Notes under the pieces: model-generated
What the model saw: only the letters and a program-made list of their open reading frames with translations
Told to the model about the DNA's origin: nothing
The model's database searches: none
Program-made: the position numbers and the translations under genes
Shown: positions 16,783-26,186 of the stretch, piece after piece
Numbering within the stretch: the stretch's first letter is position 1
How the letters are laid out: every line of letters starts with the position of its first letter
Assembly: GCA_937879855.1 (NCBI GenBank)
Contig: CALFMO010000040.1
Coordinates: 1 to 64,000 of the forward strand
DNA from: an uncultured Acidobacteriaceae bacterium
Lineage (GTDB): Bacteria; Acidobacteriota; Terriglobia; Terriglobales; Acidobacteriaceae
DNA length: 64,000 nt
Reading direction: 5' to 3'

Positions 16783-19700
16783 TTGCGAACGACCGCTCTC
16801 GTCGTTGTGATTGCCTTTTTTGCCAGCCTCTTATCAGCGCAAAAAGTCCAAACTAAACCAGCCAGTGAGCCGGACCACAAGCCGCCAGAGGCCGCCAAGC
16901 CAGCCGCGCCGGCGGGCGACGCGGATCAAGACGACCGCGAATCTGAGGGCCCATGGAAGGGTATGCAGTACCGGCTTGTCGGACCATTCCGTGGCGGCCG
17001 TGTCGTCGCTGTGTCAGGTGTGGTAGGCCAGGACGACGTCTATTATTTTGGCGCGGTGGCTGGAGGCATTTGGAAGACGACCGATGGCGGCCTCAACTGG
17101 AAACCAGTTTTCGACAAGACGAAAGATGCGTCGCCGTCGATCGGCGCCATTGCCGTTTCCGAGTCGGACCCCAATGTGATCTATGCCGGAACGGGCGAGG
17201 CCTGCATCCGCGGCAATATTGTCGGCGGAAACGGGGTTTGGAAGTCGCTCGACGCCGGCAAGACGTGGAAGTTCGTTGGCTTGGGCGACACGCACGCCAT
17301 CGGGCGATTGGCGGTGAATCCCAAGAATCCCGATGTGGCTTTCGTGGCGGCGCTGGGACATCCCTTCGCTGATAACGACGAACGTGGAATCTTCCGCACG
17401 CGGGATGGCGGCAGGACGTGGGAGAAGGTTCTTTACAAAGATGCAAAAAGCGGCGGCATCGACGTGGTTTTCGATCCCAGCAATTCCAATATTCTGTTCG
17501 CGGCGTTGTGGCAGGCGCGGCGCACGCCGTGGAGTTTAGACAGCGGCGGCCCGGGCAGCGGCTTGTATCGGTCGATCGACGGCGGGAACACCTGGAAGGA
17601 ATTGAAGGGGCACGGCCTGCCAGACGGGATTCTGGGGAGAATCGGTGTCACGGTTTCGGGCGCGAATCCAAACCGCGTGTGGGCCGTGATCGAAGCCGAG
17701 AAGGGCGGAATCTATCGTTCCGACGATGGCGGCGACTCCTGGCATCTCATGACCGACGATCACCGCTTTCGCCAGCGCGCCTGGTATTACTCGCACATTT
17801 TCGCCGACCCGAAATCAGCCGAGACGGTGTATATCCTAAATACCGGCGTATACCGGTCGAATGATGGCGGCAAAACTTTTGCTCCAATCCGCGCGCCGCA
17901 CGGCGACAATCACGCGCTGTGGATCGATCCTTCGAATCCCAAGCGGTTGATCAATGGGAATGATGGAGGCGCGACGATCTCCACGAATGGCGGCGAAAGC
18001 TGGACCAGCCTGTATAACCAGCCGACGGCGCAGTTCTACCACGTCACCACCGACAACCGGTTCCCGTATTACATCTATGGCGCGCAGCAGGACAACACCA
18101 CGGTGGGAATTGCGAGCGCGAGCGCGGAAGGTTCAATCGATCGTCCGGATTGGTATGACGTTGGCGGCGGCGAGAGCGGCTACATTGCGCCCGACCTGAC
18201 CGATCCGCTGATTACTTATGCCGGCTCGTATGGCGGGGACATTACGCGCCACGATCAGCATACGCACGAAGAGCAGGCGATCAATCCTTGGCCGGTAAAT
18301 CCCATCGGCTGGGCCGCGGCGGATGTGAAGCATCGCTTTCAGTGGACCGAGCCCATCGTTTTTTCGCCGCACGATCCTAAAACGTTGTACTTCGCCGGAG
18401 AAGTATTGTTCAAAACGACGGACGGAGGAATGAGTTGGACGATCATCAGCCCCGACTTGACGCGCAACGACAAATCGAAGCAGGCGTCGTCGGGCGGGCC
18501 GATTACCAAGGACAACACCGGTGTGGAAGTTTACGACACGATTTTTTCGGTCGTGGAATCGCCGGTGCAGAAAGATTTGATTTGGGCGGGCACCGACGAC
18601 GGTCTAGTTCATCTGACTCGCGATGGCGGCCAGAAATGGGAGAACGTCACTCCCAAGGCGATGCCGGAATGGGGCACGGTGAGCATGATCGATGGTTCTC
18701 CGCGCGATGCCGGCACGGCATATATGGCAGTTGAACGCCACAAGATGGATGACTTCACGCCATACATTTTCAAGACTACCGACTTTGGAAAGACATGGAC
18801 CAAGCTCGTGACCGGAATTCCGGCGAATGATTACGTGCATGCAGTGCGAGTCGATCCCAGTCGCGCGGGCTTGCTTTTCGCCGGAACGGAGCAGGGAGTC
18901 TACGTTTCATTCGACGATGGCGTGCACTGGCAAGCGCTACAGATCAATTTGCCGATAGCGCCGGTGAATGATCTGGTGGTCAAGAAGAACGACAATCGCA
19001 ACGACCTTGTGGTCGCGACCCACGGGCGCAGTTTCTGGGTGCTCGACGACATCACGCCGCTGGAACAATACGAAGAGTCGGTGCCGCAGCAGGAAGCGCA
19101 TTTGTTTACGCCGTCCACGACCAGTCACACCGTATTTCGCGGCTCGTTTTTTCGCGCGACGGGAAACGTGGGAAAGAATCCGCCCGCCGGAGCGGTCATC
19201 GATTACTGGCTGAAAACTTCACTGAAAAAACCGGAGAAGAAAGAAGCCTCGGGGACTACTGATTCGAAGCCGAAGACCGAAGATGCCAACAAAGGCGACG
19301 GCGAGAAGAAAGAAGAGCCTCCGAAGATCACGTTGGAGATTCTGGATTCCTCCGGCAAAGTGATCCGCAAGTTTCCCAAGAAAAAAGAAGAAGGCGCAGA
19401 GGACGAAGAAAACCCCTTCGAGCGCAATCCAAGCGCTGACGCTTTGCCTGCAGATGCCGGGCTGAATCGCTTCGTGTGGGATTTGCGCTACGAAGGAGCG
19501 ACCAAAGTGCCGCACGCCCCGCTGTGGGGCGGCAACACGGACGGCCCGCCGGCGTTGCCGGGCACGTATCAAGTGCGCCTAACGGTGCTGGGCAAGAGTT
19601 ATACGGCGCCGCTCGAGATCAAGGCCGACCCCCGCCTGAAGGTCAGTCAGGAGGATCTGGCCAAACAATTCGATCTGCTGCTCAAGATTCGCGACAAGGT

Positions 19701-20127
19701 TACCGAGACCGACGACGCCATCATTCAGATTCGCGATGTGCGGGAGCAGGTGAACGCTGAGAATAAGCGACTGAAGAACGATCCGCGCGAGAAAGCAGTT
19801 GCGGATGCAGGCAAGGCTCTCGACAAGAAAATGACTGAGGTGGAGGAACAACTGATTCAGACCAAGGCCAAGAGCGGTCAGGACGTGCTCAATTTTCCGG
19901 TGCGCCTGAACAATCACCTGGTCGCGCTCGGCGGCGTGGTAGGTAGCGCCGATACAGCGCCGACGAAACAGTCCTATGAAGTATTCGATATGCTCAGTAA
20001 AGCGATTGATGAACAGCTGGCAAAGTGGAAGGCCATCGTTTCCACCGACGTTGCGGCATACAACAATCTGGTCAAGCAGCAGGAGGTTCCCGCGATTATC
20101 GTGACCCAACCGGAAGCAGGGAACTGA
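16783..20127 (+). CDS. Large exported sortilin/VPS10-like Asp-box protein
   Basis: A GGAGG at 16770-16774 places the start at TTG 16783, followed by a signal peptide (MRTTALVVVIAFFASLLSAQ), so the product is 1114 residues. At least ten Asp-box (BNR) motifs are visible, such as TTDGGLNWKP, TRDGGRTWEKV, SIDGGNTWKEL, SDDGGDSWHLM, TTDGGMSWTII and TTDFGKTWTKL. These predict tandem beta-propellers like those of sortilin or xyloglucanases. A Lys/Glu-rich linker (about 830-880) precedes a beta domain and a C-terminal helical region. No sialidase catalytic set is evident, so enzyme activity is unproven. Such proteins are abundant in Acidobacteria. It stands alone, convergent with the following hydrolase gene. 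Confidence 0.87.
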   Translation: MRTTALVVVIAFFASLLSAQKVQTKPASEPDHKPPEAAKPAAPAGDADQDDRESEGPWKGMQYRLVGPFRGGRVVAVSGVVGQDDVYYFGAVAGGIWKTTDGGLNWKPVFDKTKDASPSIGAIAVSESDPNVIYAGTGEACIRGNIVGGNGVWKSLDAGKTWKFVGLGDTHAIGRLAVNPKNPDVAFVAALGHPFADNDERGIFRTRDGGRTWEKVLYKDAKSGGIDVVFDPSNSNILFAALWQARRTPWSLDSGGPGSGLYRSIDGGNTWKELKGHGLPDGILGRIGVTVSGANPNRVWAVIEAEKGGIYRSDDGGDSWHLMTDDHRFRQRAWYYSHIFADPKSAETVYILNTGVYRSNDGGKTFAPIRAPHGDNHALWIDPSNPKRLINGNDGGATISTNGGESWTSLYNQPTAQFYHVTTDNRFPYYIYGAQQDNTTVGIASASAEGSIDRPDWYDVGGGESGYIAPDLTDPLITYAGSYGGDITRHDQHTHEEQAINPWPVNPIGWAAADVKHRFQWTEPIVFSPHDPKTLYFAGEVLFKTTDGGMSWTIISPDLTRNDKSKQASSGGPITKDNTGVEVYDTIFSVVESPVQKDLIWAGTDDGLVHLTRDGGQKWENVTPKAMPEWGTVSMIDGSPRDAGTAYMAVERHKMDDFTPYIFKTTDFGKTWTKLVTGIPANDYVHAVRVDPSRAGLLFAGTEQGVYVSFDDGVHWQALQINLPIAPVNDLVVKKNDNRNDLVVATHGRSFWVLDDITPLEQYEESVPQQEAHLFTPSTTSHTVFRGSFFRATGNVGKNPPAGAVIDYWLKTSLKKPEKKEASGTTDSKPKTEDANKGDGEKKEEPPKITLEILDSSGKVIRKFPKKKEEGAEDEENPFERNPSADALPADAGLNRFVWDLRYEGATKVPHAPLWGGNTDGPPALPGTYQVRLTVLGKSYTAPLEIKADPRLKVSQEDLAKQFDLLLKIRDKVTETDDAIIQIRDVREQVNAENKRLKNDPREKAVADAGKALDKKMTEVEEQLIQTKAKSGQDVLNFPVRLNNHLVALGGVVGSADTAPTKQSYEVFDMLSKAIDEQLAKWKAIVSTDVAAYNNLVKQQEVPAIIVTQPEAGN

Positions 20128-20139
20128 AGTCTCGCGGCT

Positions 20140-20991
20140 TCACTGCGGCAGGTTTCGCACGAATTCGTCGAGCACCCGGTTGAACTTCTCCGGGTCGTCG
20201 ACGAACAAGGCGTGGCCGTCGCCCTCGAATTTCTCTAGGCGGACCTTGTCTGCGAGCTTCGATTTCAGGAAGTCGGCGCTCGCCTGCGATTCGGGCTGAT
20301 AGACATAGAGCATCGGAGACTTGATGCGGGCAAAGGCCGCGGAATAATCCTTGATGGCGACCATGTTGTAGACGAGTACTGCGGCCGTATCCGCCGGAAC
20401 TGACGAATCAATGACGCGTTTCAGGTAATCCTCCGGTTGTGGTTTCTTGTACATGTTTCGAACGAAGCCGTCGGCTTGTTTCTGACGATCCTGTTGAAGC
20501 TGGTTCATCCATCCGGAGAGGAAACCGAAGAACTCAGGGCTGGGCTTGTCTGTCAGATAACCGTCCACCAGCGCCAAGCCGCCAACGTTATCGGTGCCGA
20601 ATTGCTCGGCATACTTCATCAGTTCACCGCACCCCATCGACCAGCCGACAAGCACCGGTTGCTTCAGGGCGAGATGGTCCACGAGTTCTTTGTAGTCGCG
20701 GGCGCGAGTCTCGGGAAGATGGCCGTAGTTCGGCTTGTCGCTTTCGCCCTGCGAACGGGGATCGACCGCGATGACGTGATATTTTTTCGAGAATTCGTCG
20801 ATCTGCTTTTGCCAGATCCAGGCCGGCATCGTCCAGCCGGGAATGAAAACAATCGGCCGACCGCTGCCGACTTCAAGGTAATGGATGCGGATGCCGTCGG
20901 AGGTTTTGAAAAACTCGCTTTTCGTCGTCTGCCCAACCAGGCTTGGCACCAACAAGCTGCACAGAAGAATTACGGCGAGTCTGGTTCTCAT
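20140..20991 (-). CDS. Exported alpha/beta hydrolase
   Basis: The ATG at 20991 has GAGAGGA upstream and starts a signal peptide (MRTRLAVILLCSLLVPSLVG), giving 283 residues. The fold is recognisable: an oxyanion segment PIVFIPGWTMPAWIWQ, the strand before DPRSQGESDKP, and the nucleophile elbow GWSMGCGE with catalytic Ser. The acid is probably Asp in LALVDGYLTD or in a later loop, and the His is in FEGDGHALFVDDPEKF. This layout matches peroxidase/esterase-type hydrolases acting on small esters, but the substrate is unknown. It ends 13 bases from the convergent Asp-box gene and lies 36 bases after trmO on the same strand. Confidence 0.9.
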   Translation of the reverse strand: MRTRLAVILLCSLLVPSLVGQTTKSEFFKTSDGIRIHYLEVGSGRPIVFIPGWTMPAWIWQKQIDEFSKKYHVIAVDPRSQGESDKPNYGHLPETRARDYKELVDHLALKQPVLVGWSMGCGELMKYAEQFGTDNVGGLALVDGYLTDKPSPEFFGFLSGWMNQLQQDRQKQADGFVRNMYKKPQPEDYLKRVIDSSVPADTAAVLVYNMVAIKDYSAAFARIKSPMLYVYQPESQASADFLKSKLADKVRLEKFEGDGHALFVDDPEKFNRVLDEFVRNLPQ

Positions 20992-21027
20992 GGATTCCTC
21001 TCTCCTGCAAATCATTTCTTTGCGCGA

Positions 21028-21477
21028 CTATTTTGCGCGACGCGACTCGGATTCGTCCAGCCAACCACGTTTTAACTTCTCCGGCGGAATGCTCGACAGG
21101 TAGGGCTTGAGATCGAGAATCGGTGTCCCATCGAGCATGTCGACGCCACGAACATGCAAACAATTCCCGTCGCGACGCAGAAGTTCGACCACCGTGAGTC
21201 CGATCGGATTCGGACGCCTCGGTGAACGAGTTGCGAAAACGCCGTGCGGGCGGTCGTCAATCGGCGGAGTTCCGACCAACTCGAATCCCTCGGCGCGATC
21301 GAAAACCCATAGAACAAATAAATGGGAAAAGCCCTCGATGTCTCTGAGACCGGCTTCGAACTGTGGAAGAATTTCGAGTGCGCCTTCGGCATCGTGCTTG
21401 GCGCCGAATCCCTTGGGGATCTCTTTCGTGTTCTGGTAAGGACTCCTCACGTATCCGATAGGCTGCGGCTTAAACAT
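21028..21477 (-). CDS. trmO: tRNA (N6-threonylcarbamoyladenosine-37) methyltransferase TrmO
   Basis: TrmO uses S-adenosylmethionine to methylate t6A37 in tRNA-Thr. The 149-residue protein covers the TrmO beta-barrel domain: PIGYVRSPYQNTKEIPKG, FEAGLRDIEGFSHLFVLWVF, the signature ATRSPRRPNPIGLTVVELL and DMLDGTPILDLKPYLSSI. It lacks the extra C-terminal domain of the ~235-residue E. coli protein, as many bacterial versions do. It is transcribed divergently from the UDP-sugar dehydrogenase gene across a 172-base AT-rich region, and the exported hydrolase follows it. Confidence 0.93.
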   Translation of the reverse strand: MFKPQPIGYVRSPYQNTKEIPKGFGAKHDAEGALEILPQFEAGLRDIEGFSHLFVLWVFDRAEGFELVGTPPIDDRPHGVFATRSPRRPNPIGLTVVELLRRDGNCLHVRGVDMLDGTPILDLKPYLSSIPPEKLKRGWLDESESRRAK

Positions 21478-21649
21478 ATATTTTCGGCGTCAATCTTAAC
21501 CCTTGCCGTCGGAAACAGGTTAGTTCGGGAACGGGAATCAGAATTACTTCAACCCTTTCAATGTCAATGGCCACTCAGGATATCGATTTTCGTGTGCTAA
21601 AATTGAGCGTTTTCATGCGCCAATCCTCGATTCACCCCCGGAAAAATTC

Positions 21650-23008
21650 ATGAACACTTCCTCAGCCGCAGACACCTCTGTCGATCAACTGAAGACCAAG
21701 ATTCAGCAGCGCCAGGCTCGCGTGGGCATCATTGGGCTGGGCTACGTAGGGCTTCCGCTGGCTTTGCTCTACAGTGAGGAGAAATTTCCGGTGACGGGCT
21801 TCGATATTGATGCCCGCAAGGTGGACACCCTGGCCAAGGGCGGTTCCTACATTTACCGCATCCCTGCGGAGGAAGTTCAGGCGGCCAAGAAGCACGGCTT
21901 TTCGGCGACCTCCGACTATTCGCAACTCACCGCAATGGATGCCATCATCATCTGCGTTCCCACGCCGTTGAATGAATACCACGAGCCCGACCTCAGCTAT
22001 ATCACCGACACCACCCATTCCATCGCGCCCCACTTGCGTGCGGGACAGCTAGTTGTGTTGGAAAGTACGACGTATCCCGGAACCACTGAAGAGGTGATGA
22101 TCCCGATCCTCGAAAAGGAAAACAAGGCTGGTCTCAAAGCCGCTCGTGACCAGGCCCTGACCGGCAAGGAGTTTTTCGTAGCGTTCTCGCCTGAACGCGA
22201 GGACCCGGGCAACACCACGGTCGCTCGCCGGGACATCCCTAAGGTGGTCGGCGGACTAAACCCGCAGGCCTCGGAGCTGGCTGGCGCCTTCTACGGCGCC
22301 ATCTTCAACCGGACCGTTCCCGTTTCGTCGCCGGCTGCGGCGGAGATGACCAAGCTGTTGGAGAATATTTACCGCTGCGTGAACATCGCGCTGGTCAACG
22401 AACTGAAACTCTTGTGCCTGCGCATGGGCATCGATATCTGGGAGGTCATCGCGGCCGCCTCCACCAAGCCGTTCGGCTTCCATCCCTTCTATCCGGGGCC
22501 GGGTCTTGGCGGGCACTGCATCCCGGTGGATCCTTTTTATCTCTCGTGGAAGGCGAAGGAATGGGATTTCCGCACGCGATTCATTGAGCTGGCAGGGGAG
22601 ATCAACACCAACATGCCCTACCACGTTCTGGCTTCAGTAAGTAGCGCGTTGAATCGCCACAAGAAGTCAGTCAATGGCGCTCGAGTCCTCGTCTTGGGCG
22701 TAGCCTACAAGAAAGACATCGACGATCTGCGTGAGTCCCCTTCGCTCACCATTATCGAACTGTTGCAGAAAGATGGAGCCCAGGTCAGCTACCACGATCC
22801 CTATTTCCCCTTCATTGGCAAAGGCCGGAAATATGACCTGCAAATGAAGTGCGCAGAGCTGAAAGATCTGGGGCAGTATGACTGCGTAGTGATTGTGACC
22901 GACCATTCCGACTATGACTATCGCAACATCGTTCAGGAAGCTAAGTTGGTGGTCGATACCCGCAACGCCACCCGGGGAATCGACAGCAGTAAAATCGTGC
23001 ATTGCTGA
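21650..23008 (+). CDS. Nucleotide-sugar dehydrogenase (WbpA/TviB-like UDP-GlcNAc 6-dehydrogenase)
   Basis: This 452-residue NAD-dependent enzyme oxidises C6 of a UDP-hexosamine to the uronic acid, for surface polysaccharide. The NAD motif is VGIIGLGYVGLPLA (about 25-38). Other landmarks are CVPTPLNEYHEPDLSYI, LESTTYPGTTEEV, FSPEREDPGN and the substrate/lysine region LLENIYRCVNIALVNELK. The catalytic Cys is in GPGLGGHCIPVDPFYLSWKA, and VLVLGVAYKKDIDDLRESPS marks the C-terminal domain. EREDPGN and the PVDPFYL form favour the WbpA/TviB branch over UDP-glucose dehydrogenase. No glycosyltransferase or polymer genes adjoin it, so the polysaccharide pathway is elsewhere. Confidence 0.92.
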   Translation: MNTSSAADTSVDQLKTKIQQRQARVGIIGLGYVGLPLALLYSEEKFPVTGFDIDARKVDTLAKGGSYIYRIPAEEVQAAKKHGFSATSDYSQLTAMDAIIICVPTPLNEYHEPDLSYITDTTHSIAPHLRAGQLVVLESTTYPGTTEEVMIPILEKENKAGLKAARDQALTGKEFFVAFSPEREDPGNTTVARRDIPKVVGGLNPQASELAGAFYGAIFNRTVPVSSPAAAEMTKLLENIYRCVNIALVNELKLLCLRMGIDIWEVIAAASTKPFGFHPFYPGPGLGGHCIPVDPFYLSWKAKEWDFRTRFIELAGEINTNMPYHVLASVSSALNRHKKSVNGARVLVLGVAYKKDIDDLRESPSLTIIELLQKDGAQVSYHDPYFPFIGKGRKYDLQMKCAELKDLGQYDCVVIVTDHSDYDYRNIVQEAKLVVDTRNATRGIDSSKIVHC

Positions 23009-23303
23009 TATTCGAAGGTTTCGCACCCTGGCCGATTGGAAATCTGTATCCCTCATGATGTAGCTTTTGGCATATTCGAACTCCCGCCGCCGCGCGTCAT
23101 GACAGGGAATTTCCCTTAACTGATTGACTGCAATAGCGATTGGAGCGCTTCCTTGGCCTTCGGAAATGGCCTTTATCGTGCATAAGTACGGCCGGACTAG
23201 TACACTTTGTTGGGACCCCTCTTACTAGGTTTCCTTCATTGAAAAAATGGGGAAAGACTTTACAGTCGTATCCGGGTTTTGTAACACTGGACAAGAACTA
23301 ACT

Positions 23304-24341
23304 ATGCAGTCGACTTCTCGCGAACCGAGACTTTTCTCCTCGCTCCCCCCCTGGGAAACGCCCTGGTCCGACTTTTTGGTGAGCTATGGCATCCAGGCGG
23401 TGGTAGTGGCGATTTTTGTCTGGATTCCGATTCTGCACCCGGAGATTCTGGAGCGCCCAAAGCCTGACTATCATGCAATTGAGCTCGTCCCCACACCGGT
23501 CCCGGTCAATCACACGCCCCAAAAGCAACTGCCTAAGCCAGTTGAGGTGGCAAAACTCGATCCTCCACCGGCGGATTTGCGACTGCCCGCACCTCGTCCT
23601 GAACCCAAGCCGAAGGTAGAAGTGGCTCCCGCGCCGGAAGTGAAGATTGCAACCAGGAAGCTTGAGCCTTTGCCCACCGTCGCCCCGGTGATTCCAAAGC
23701 CACCGGTCAGAACCAACGTGTTTTCCACCGGGAGTTCCGCTCCCCAGACCATTGATAAGCCCGCGCAAAAGGTGCAGACGGGCGGCTTCGGCGATCCCAA
23801 CGGCGTGCCCGCGAGAACAACGCAGACCCGGGCGGTCAATATCGCGCAGGCGGGCGGATTCGATATGCCCACAGGGCCGGGCTATGGGAACGGGACTGGC
23901 GGCGCGAAGGGCGCCCGCGGTGTAGTTGCCAGCACGGGATTCGGGGGCGGCGTGGCCACGGAAGGCCCGCGAACCGCATCTCGAGGCGCAGTCCAGCAGG
24001 CGGGTTTTGGGGATGCGGATGTTCCGGCCCCCCCCACCGTGCAGTCGCGTCCGGCAGCGCAAGCGGCGCAGAAAATAATCCCGGCAGAAATCCTTTCCAA
24101 GCCGGTTCCCATCTACACTGAGGAGGCTCGGGCCAAGCGCATCGAGGGGGAGGTTCTGCTCGAAGTTGTGTTGGAAGCGACGGGTAGGATTCGCGTGTTA
24201 AAAGTAGTTCGCGGATTGGGGCATGGTCTGGATGACGCGGCGGTACACGCCGCTGAGCAGATTCGATTCAAGCCAGCCCTGAAAGACGGCCAACCTTCAG
24301 ACTCGACGGCCGTATTGCACATTATTTTTCAGTTAGCGTGA
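23304..24341 (+). CDS. TonB-family energy transducer with internal GF repeats
   Basis: The ATG at 23304 opens MQSTSREPRLFSSLPPWETP, followed by a membrane helix (GIQAVVVAIFVWIPIL, about 28-45). An in-frame ATG at 23247 is the alternative; neither has a strong ribosome site. A Pro/Lys-rich periplasmic span carries several imperfect repeats around VQTGGFGDP, AQAGGFDMP, ASTGFGGG and QQAGFGDA. The C-terminal ~90 residues (PVPIYTEEARAKRIEGEVLL, RIRVLKVVRGLGHGLDDAAV, IRFKPALKDGQP) are the TonB domain that contacts receptors. The protein would couple proton-motive force to outer-membrane receptors such as those elsewhere in the window. An M48 peptidase gene follows 24 bases downstream. Confidence 0.9.
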   Translation: MQSTSREPRLFSSLPPWETPWSDFLVSYGIQAVVVAIFVWIPILHPEILERPKPDYHAIELVPTPVPVNHTPQKQLPKPVEVAKLDPPPADLRLPAPRPEPKPKVEVAPAPEVKIATRKLEPLPTVAPVIPKPPVRTNVFSTGSSAPQTIDKPAQKVQTGGFGDPNGVPARTTQTRAVNIAQAGGFDMPTGPGYGNGTGGAKGARGVVASTGFGGGVATEGPRTASRGAVQQAGFGDADVPAPPTVQSRPAAQAAQKIIPAEILSKPVPIYTEEARAKRIEGEVLLEVVLEATGRIRVLKVVRGLGHGLDDAAVHAAEQIRFKPALKDGQPSDSTAVLHIIFQLA

Positions 24342-24365
24342 TCAATTCCCAAAAGGTTCACCTTT

Positions 24366-26105
24366 ATGCAAATCGCACGTAGGGGCACAGTGGTGGTTTT
24401 TGTTTTGGGCTGCGTATTCGGGGTCTATGCTCAGGTGCTTCCCGCCTCAGCGGGACAGTCGGCTTTGAGTGCAACGGTAGCGCCCGCAGATGCGCCGGGT
24501 CAGAGTTCCGAGCTTCCTCCGGCCGCGGTTACGCTCAATGATGTCCTCGACCGCGTAGTGCAGCGCGAGCATCTGTTCATGGCACAGATGCGGCATATGC
24601 ATCCTTTGGTCGAGACCTACCTGCAGGACCTGAAAAACGACGCCGCCGGGAACGGAATTCCCGTGAAGGACCAGTATTTTCTTGGACGCCTTGACATGAG
24701 CGAGGGCCCGGAAGACATTTCCTTTGTAGGCCAGCCGGGATTCGGACACCGGATGCTGAACAAGTTGACGGGGGTTTACGCCCTGCACTTTCTTCCCATG
24801 GGCTTCGCCCAGATGGTAGTGCTCGATAGCGATTTTCAGAAGCGGTATTACGATTTTAACTTTGTGCGGCGCGAATTTCTTGGAGAACTGCGCTGCCTGG
24901 TCATCGATGTCCATCCCAAGCCCGGCCAAAAGGCCGCGCGTTTCATGGGAAGGATCTGGGTCGAAGACCAGGATTACAACGTGGTTCGCTTTAACGGGAC
25001 CTATACTCCGCAGCCTAAGAACAATTTCTATTTCCACTTCGATAGTTGGCGGCTGAACTTGCGCCCGGGAATGTGGTTGCCCGCCTATGTCTATACGGAA
25101 GAATCGAACTTCAAAACAGGAGTGAGCAAGAGTCTGCACTTCAAAGGACAGACTCGCCTGTGGGGCTACGACTTGAAGGGTCTGGCCAAGAGCGAGGAGT
25201 TCACCCAGATTCTGGTGGATTCGCCGCAGTCGGTGAAAGACCAGAGTGACGCCGCGGCCGATGCAAGTCCTGTCCTGGCGCAACGTATGTGGGAACGGCA
25301 AGCTGAAGAAAACGCGATCGAGCGTTTGCAGAAGATTGGCTTGCTGGCTCCTTCCGGCGAGGTCGACAAAGTTCTAGCCACAGTGGTGAACAACCTGTTG
25401 GTCACCAATAATATCGACCTGCAGGGCGACATCCACTGCCGCGTTCTCCTGACTTCTCCGCTGGAATCGTTCACCATCGGCCACACCATCGTCATTAGCC
25501 GCGGGCTGCTCGACGTTCTTCCGGACGAAGCGTCTCTGGCCATGGTGCTGGCGCATGAACTCAGCCACATCGTGCTCGGACATAGCTTCGACACCAAGCT
25601 GGCGTTCAATGATCGGCTGTTCTTCCCCGATGAAGAGTCTTTCCGCCGCCTCGATTTCAAGCGTAACTCGGAGACTGAAGAGGCGGCCGACGTCAAGGCC
25701 GCAGAACTCCTCAGAAACTCTCCCTACAAGGACAAATTAGCGAATGCGGGATTATTCCTGAAGGCCTTGCAGCAGAAGGGGTCGGAGTTGCCGAATTTGA
25801 TCCGGCCTCACTTGGGCAACAGCCTTGCCGGCGGAAATCGCATGGCGACTTTGGTGGCGGCGTCGCCGGCGCTGGATGAAAAGCGTCTCGATCAAATTGC
25901 GGCTTTACCCTTGGGCGGCCGTATCAAAATCGATCCCTGGAGCGATCAGGTGGAACTCTCCAAGGCCAAGCCAGTTGCGCTTTCCTCAACTCGAGAGAAA
26001 ATGGAATTTGAGATCACGCCATTTTTCCCCTACCTGACCCGGCTTTCAACCGGCGGGACCGACAAAGTGGCGTTGACGACCCAGTCGGGCAGTGAACAGA
26101 AGTGA
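24366..26105 (+). CDS. Exported M48-family zinc metallopeptidase
   Basis: This 579-residue protein starts with a signal peptide (about 1-22), with AAAGG 8 nt before the ATG. The first ~320 residues form a beta-rich region with no family I recognise; it contains LRCLVIDVHPKPGQKAARF, somewhat like outer-membrane lipoprotein-sorting folds. The M48 catalytic site is HELSH at 397-401, preceded by the membrane-embedding type sequence ASLAMVLA, and the third zinc ligand is in ETEEAADVKA (E438 or E439). M48 exported proteases such as BepA act in outer-membrane quality control. Its close linkage to TonB fits an envelope role. Activity is inferred from motifs only. Confidence 0.9.
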   Translation: MQIARRGTVVVFVLGCVFGVYAQVLPASAGQSALSATVAPADAPGQSSELPPAAVTLNDVLDRVVQREHLFMAQMRHMHPLVETYLQDLKNDAAGNGIPVKDQYFLGRLDMSEGPEDISFVGQPGFGHRMLNKLTGVYALHFLPMGFAQMVVLDSDFQKRYYDFNFVRREFLGELRCLVIDVHPKPGQKAARFMGRIWVEDQDYNVVRFNGTYTPQPKNNFYFHFDSWRLNLRPGMWLPAYVYTEESNFKTGVSKSLHFKGQTRLWGYDLKGLAKSEEFTQILVDSPQSVKDQSDAAADASPVLAQRMWERQAEENAIERLQKIGLLAPSGEVDKVLATVVNNLLVTNNIDLQGDIHCRVLLTSPLESFTIGHTIVISRGLLDVLPDEASLAMVLAHELSHIVLGHSFDTKLAFNDRLFFPDEESFRRLDFKRNSETEEAADVKAAELLRNSPYKDKLANAGLFLKALQQKGSELPNLIRPHLGNSLAGGNRMATLVAASPALDEKRLDQIAALPLGGRIKIDPWSDQVELSKAKPVALSSTREKMEFEITPFFPYLTRLSTGGTDKVALTTQSGSEQK

Positions 26106-26186
26106 TTTCGGAGACGAGGCGGGTGGCGGGCGGACGGAACCGTGATCCGCGAGCGGACTCTATATTGAAATTACAGACCGGCCTGA

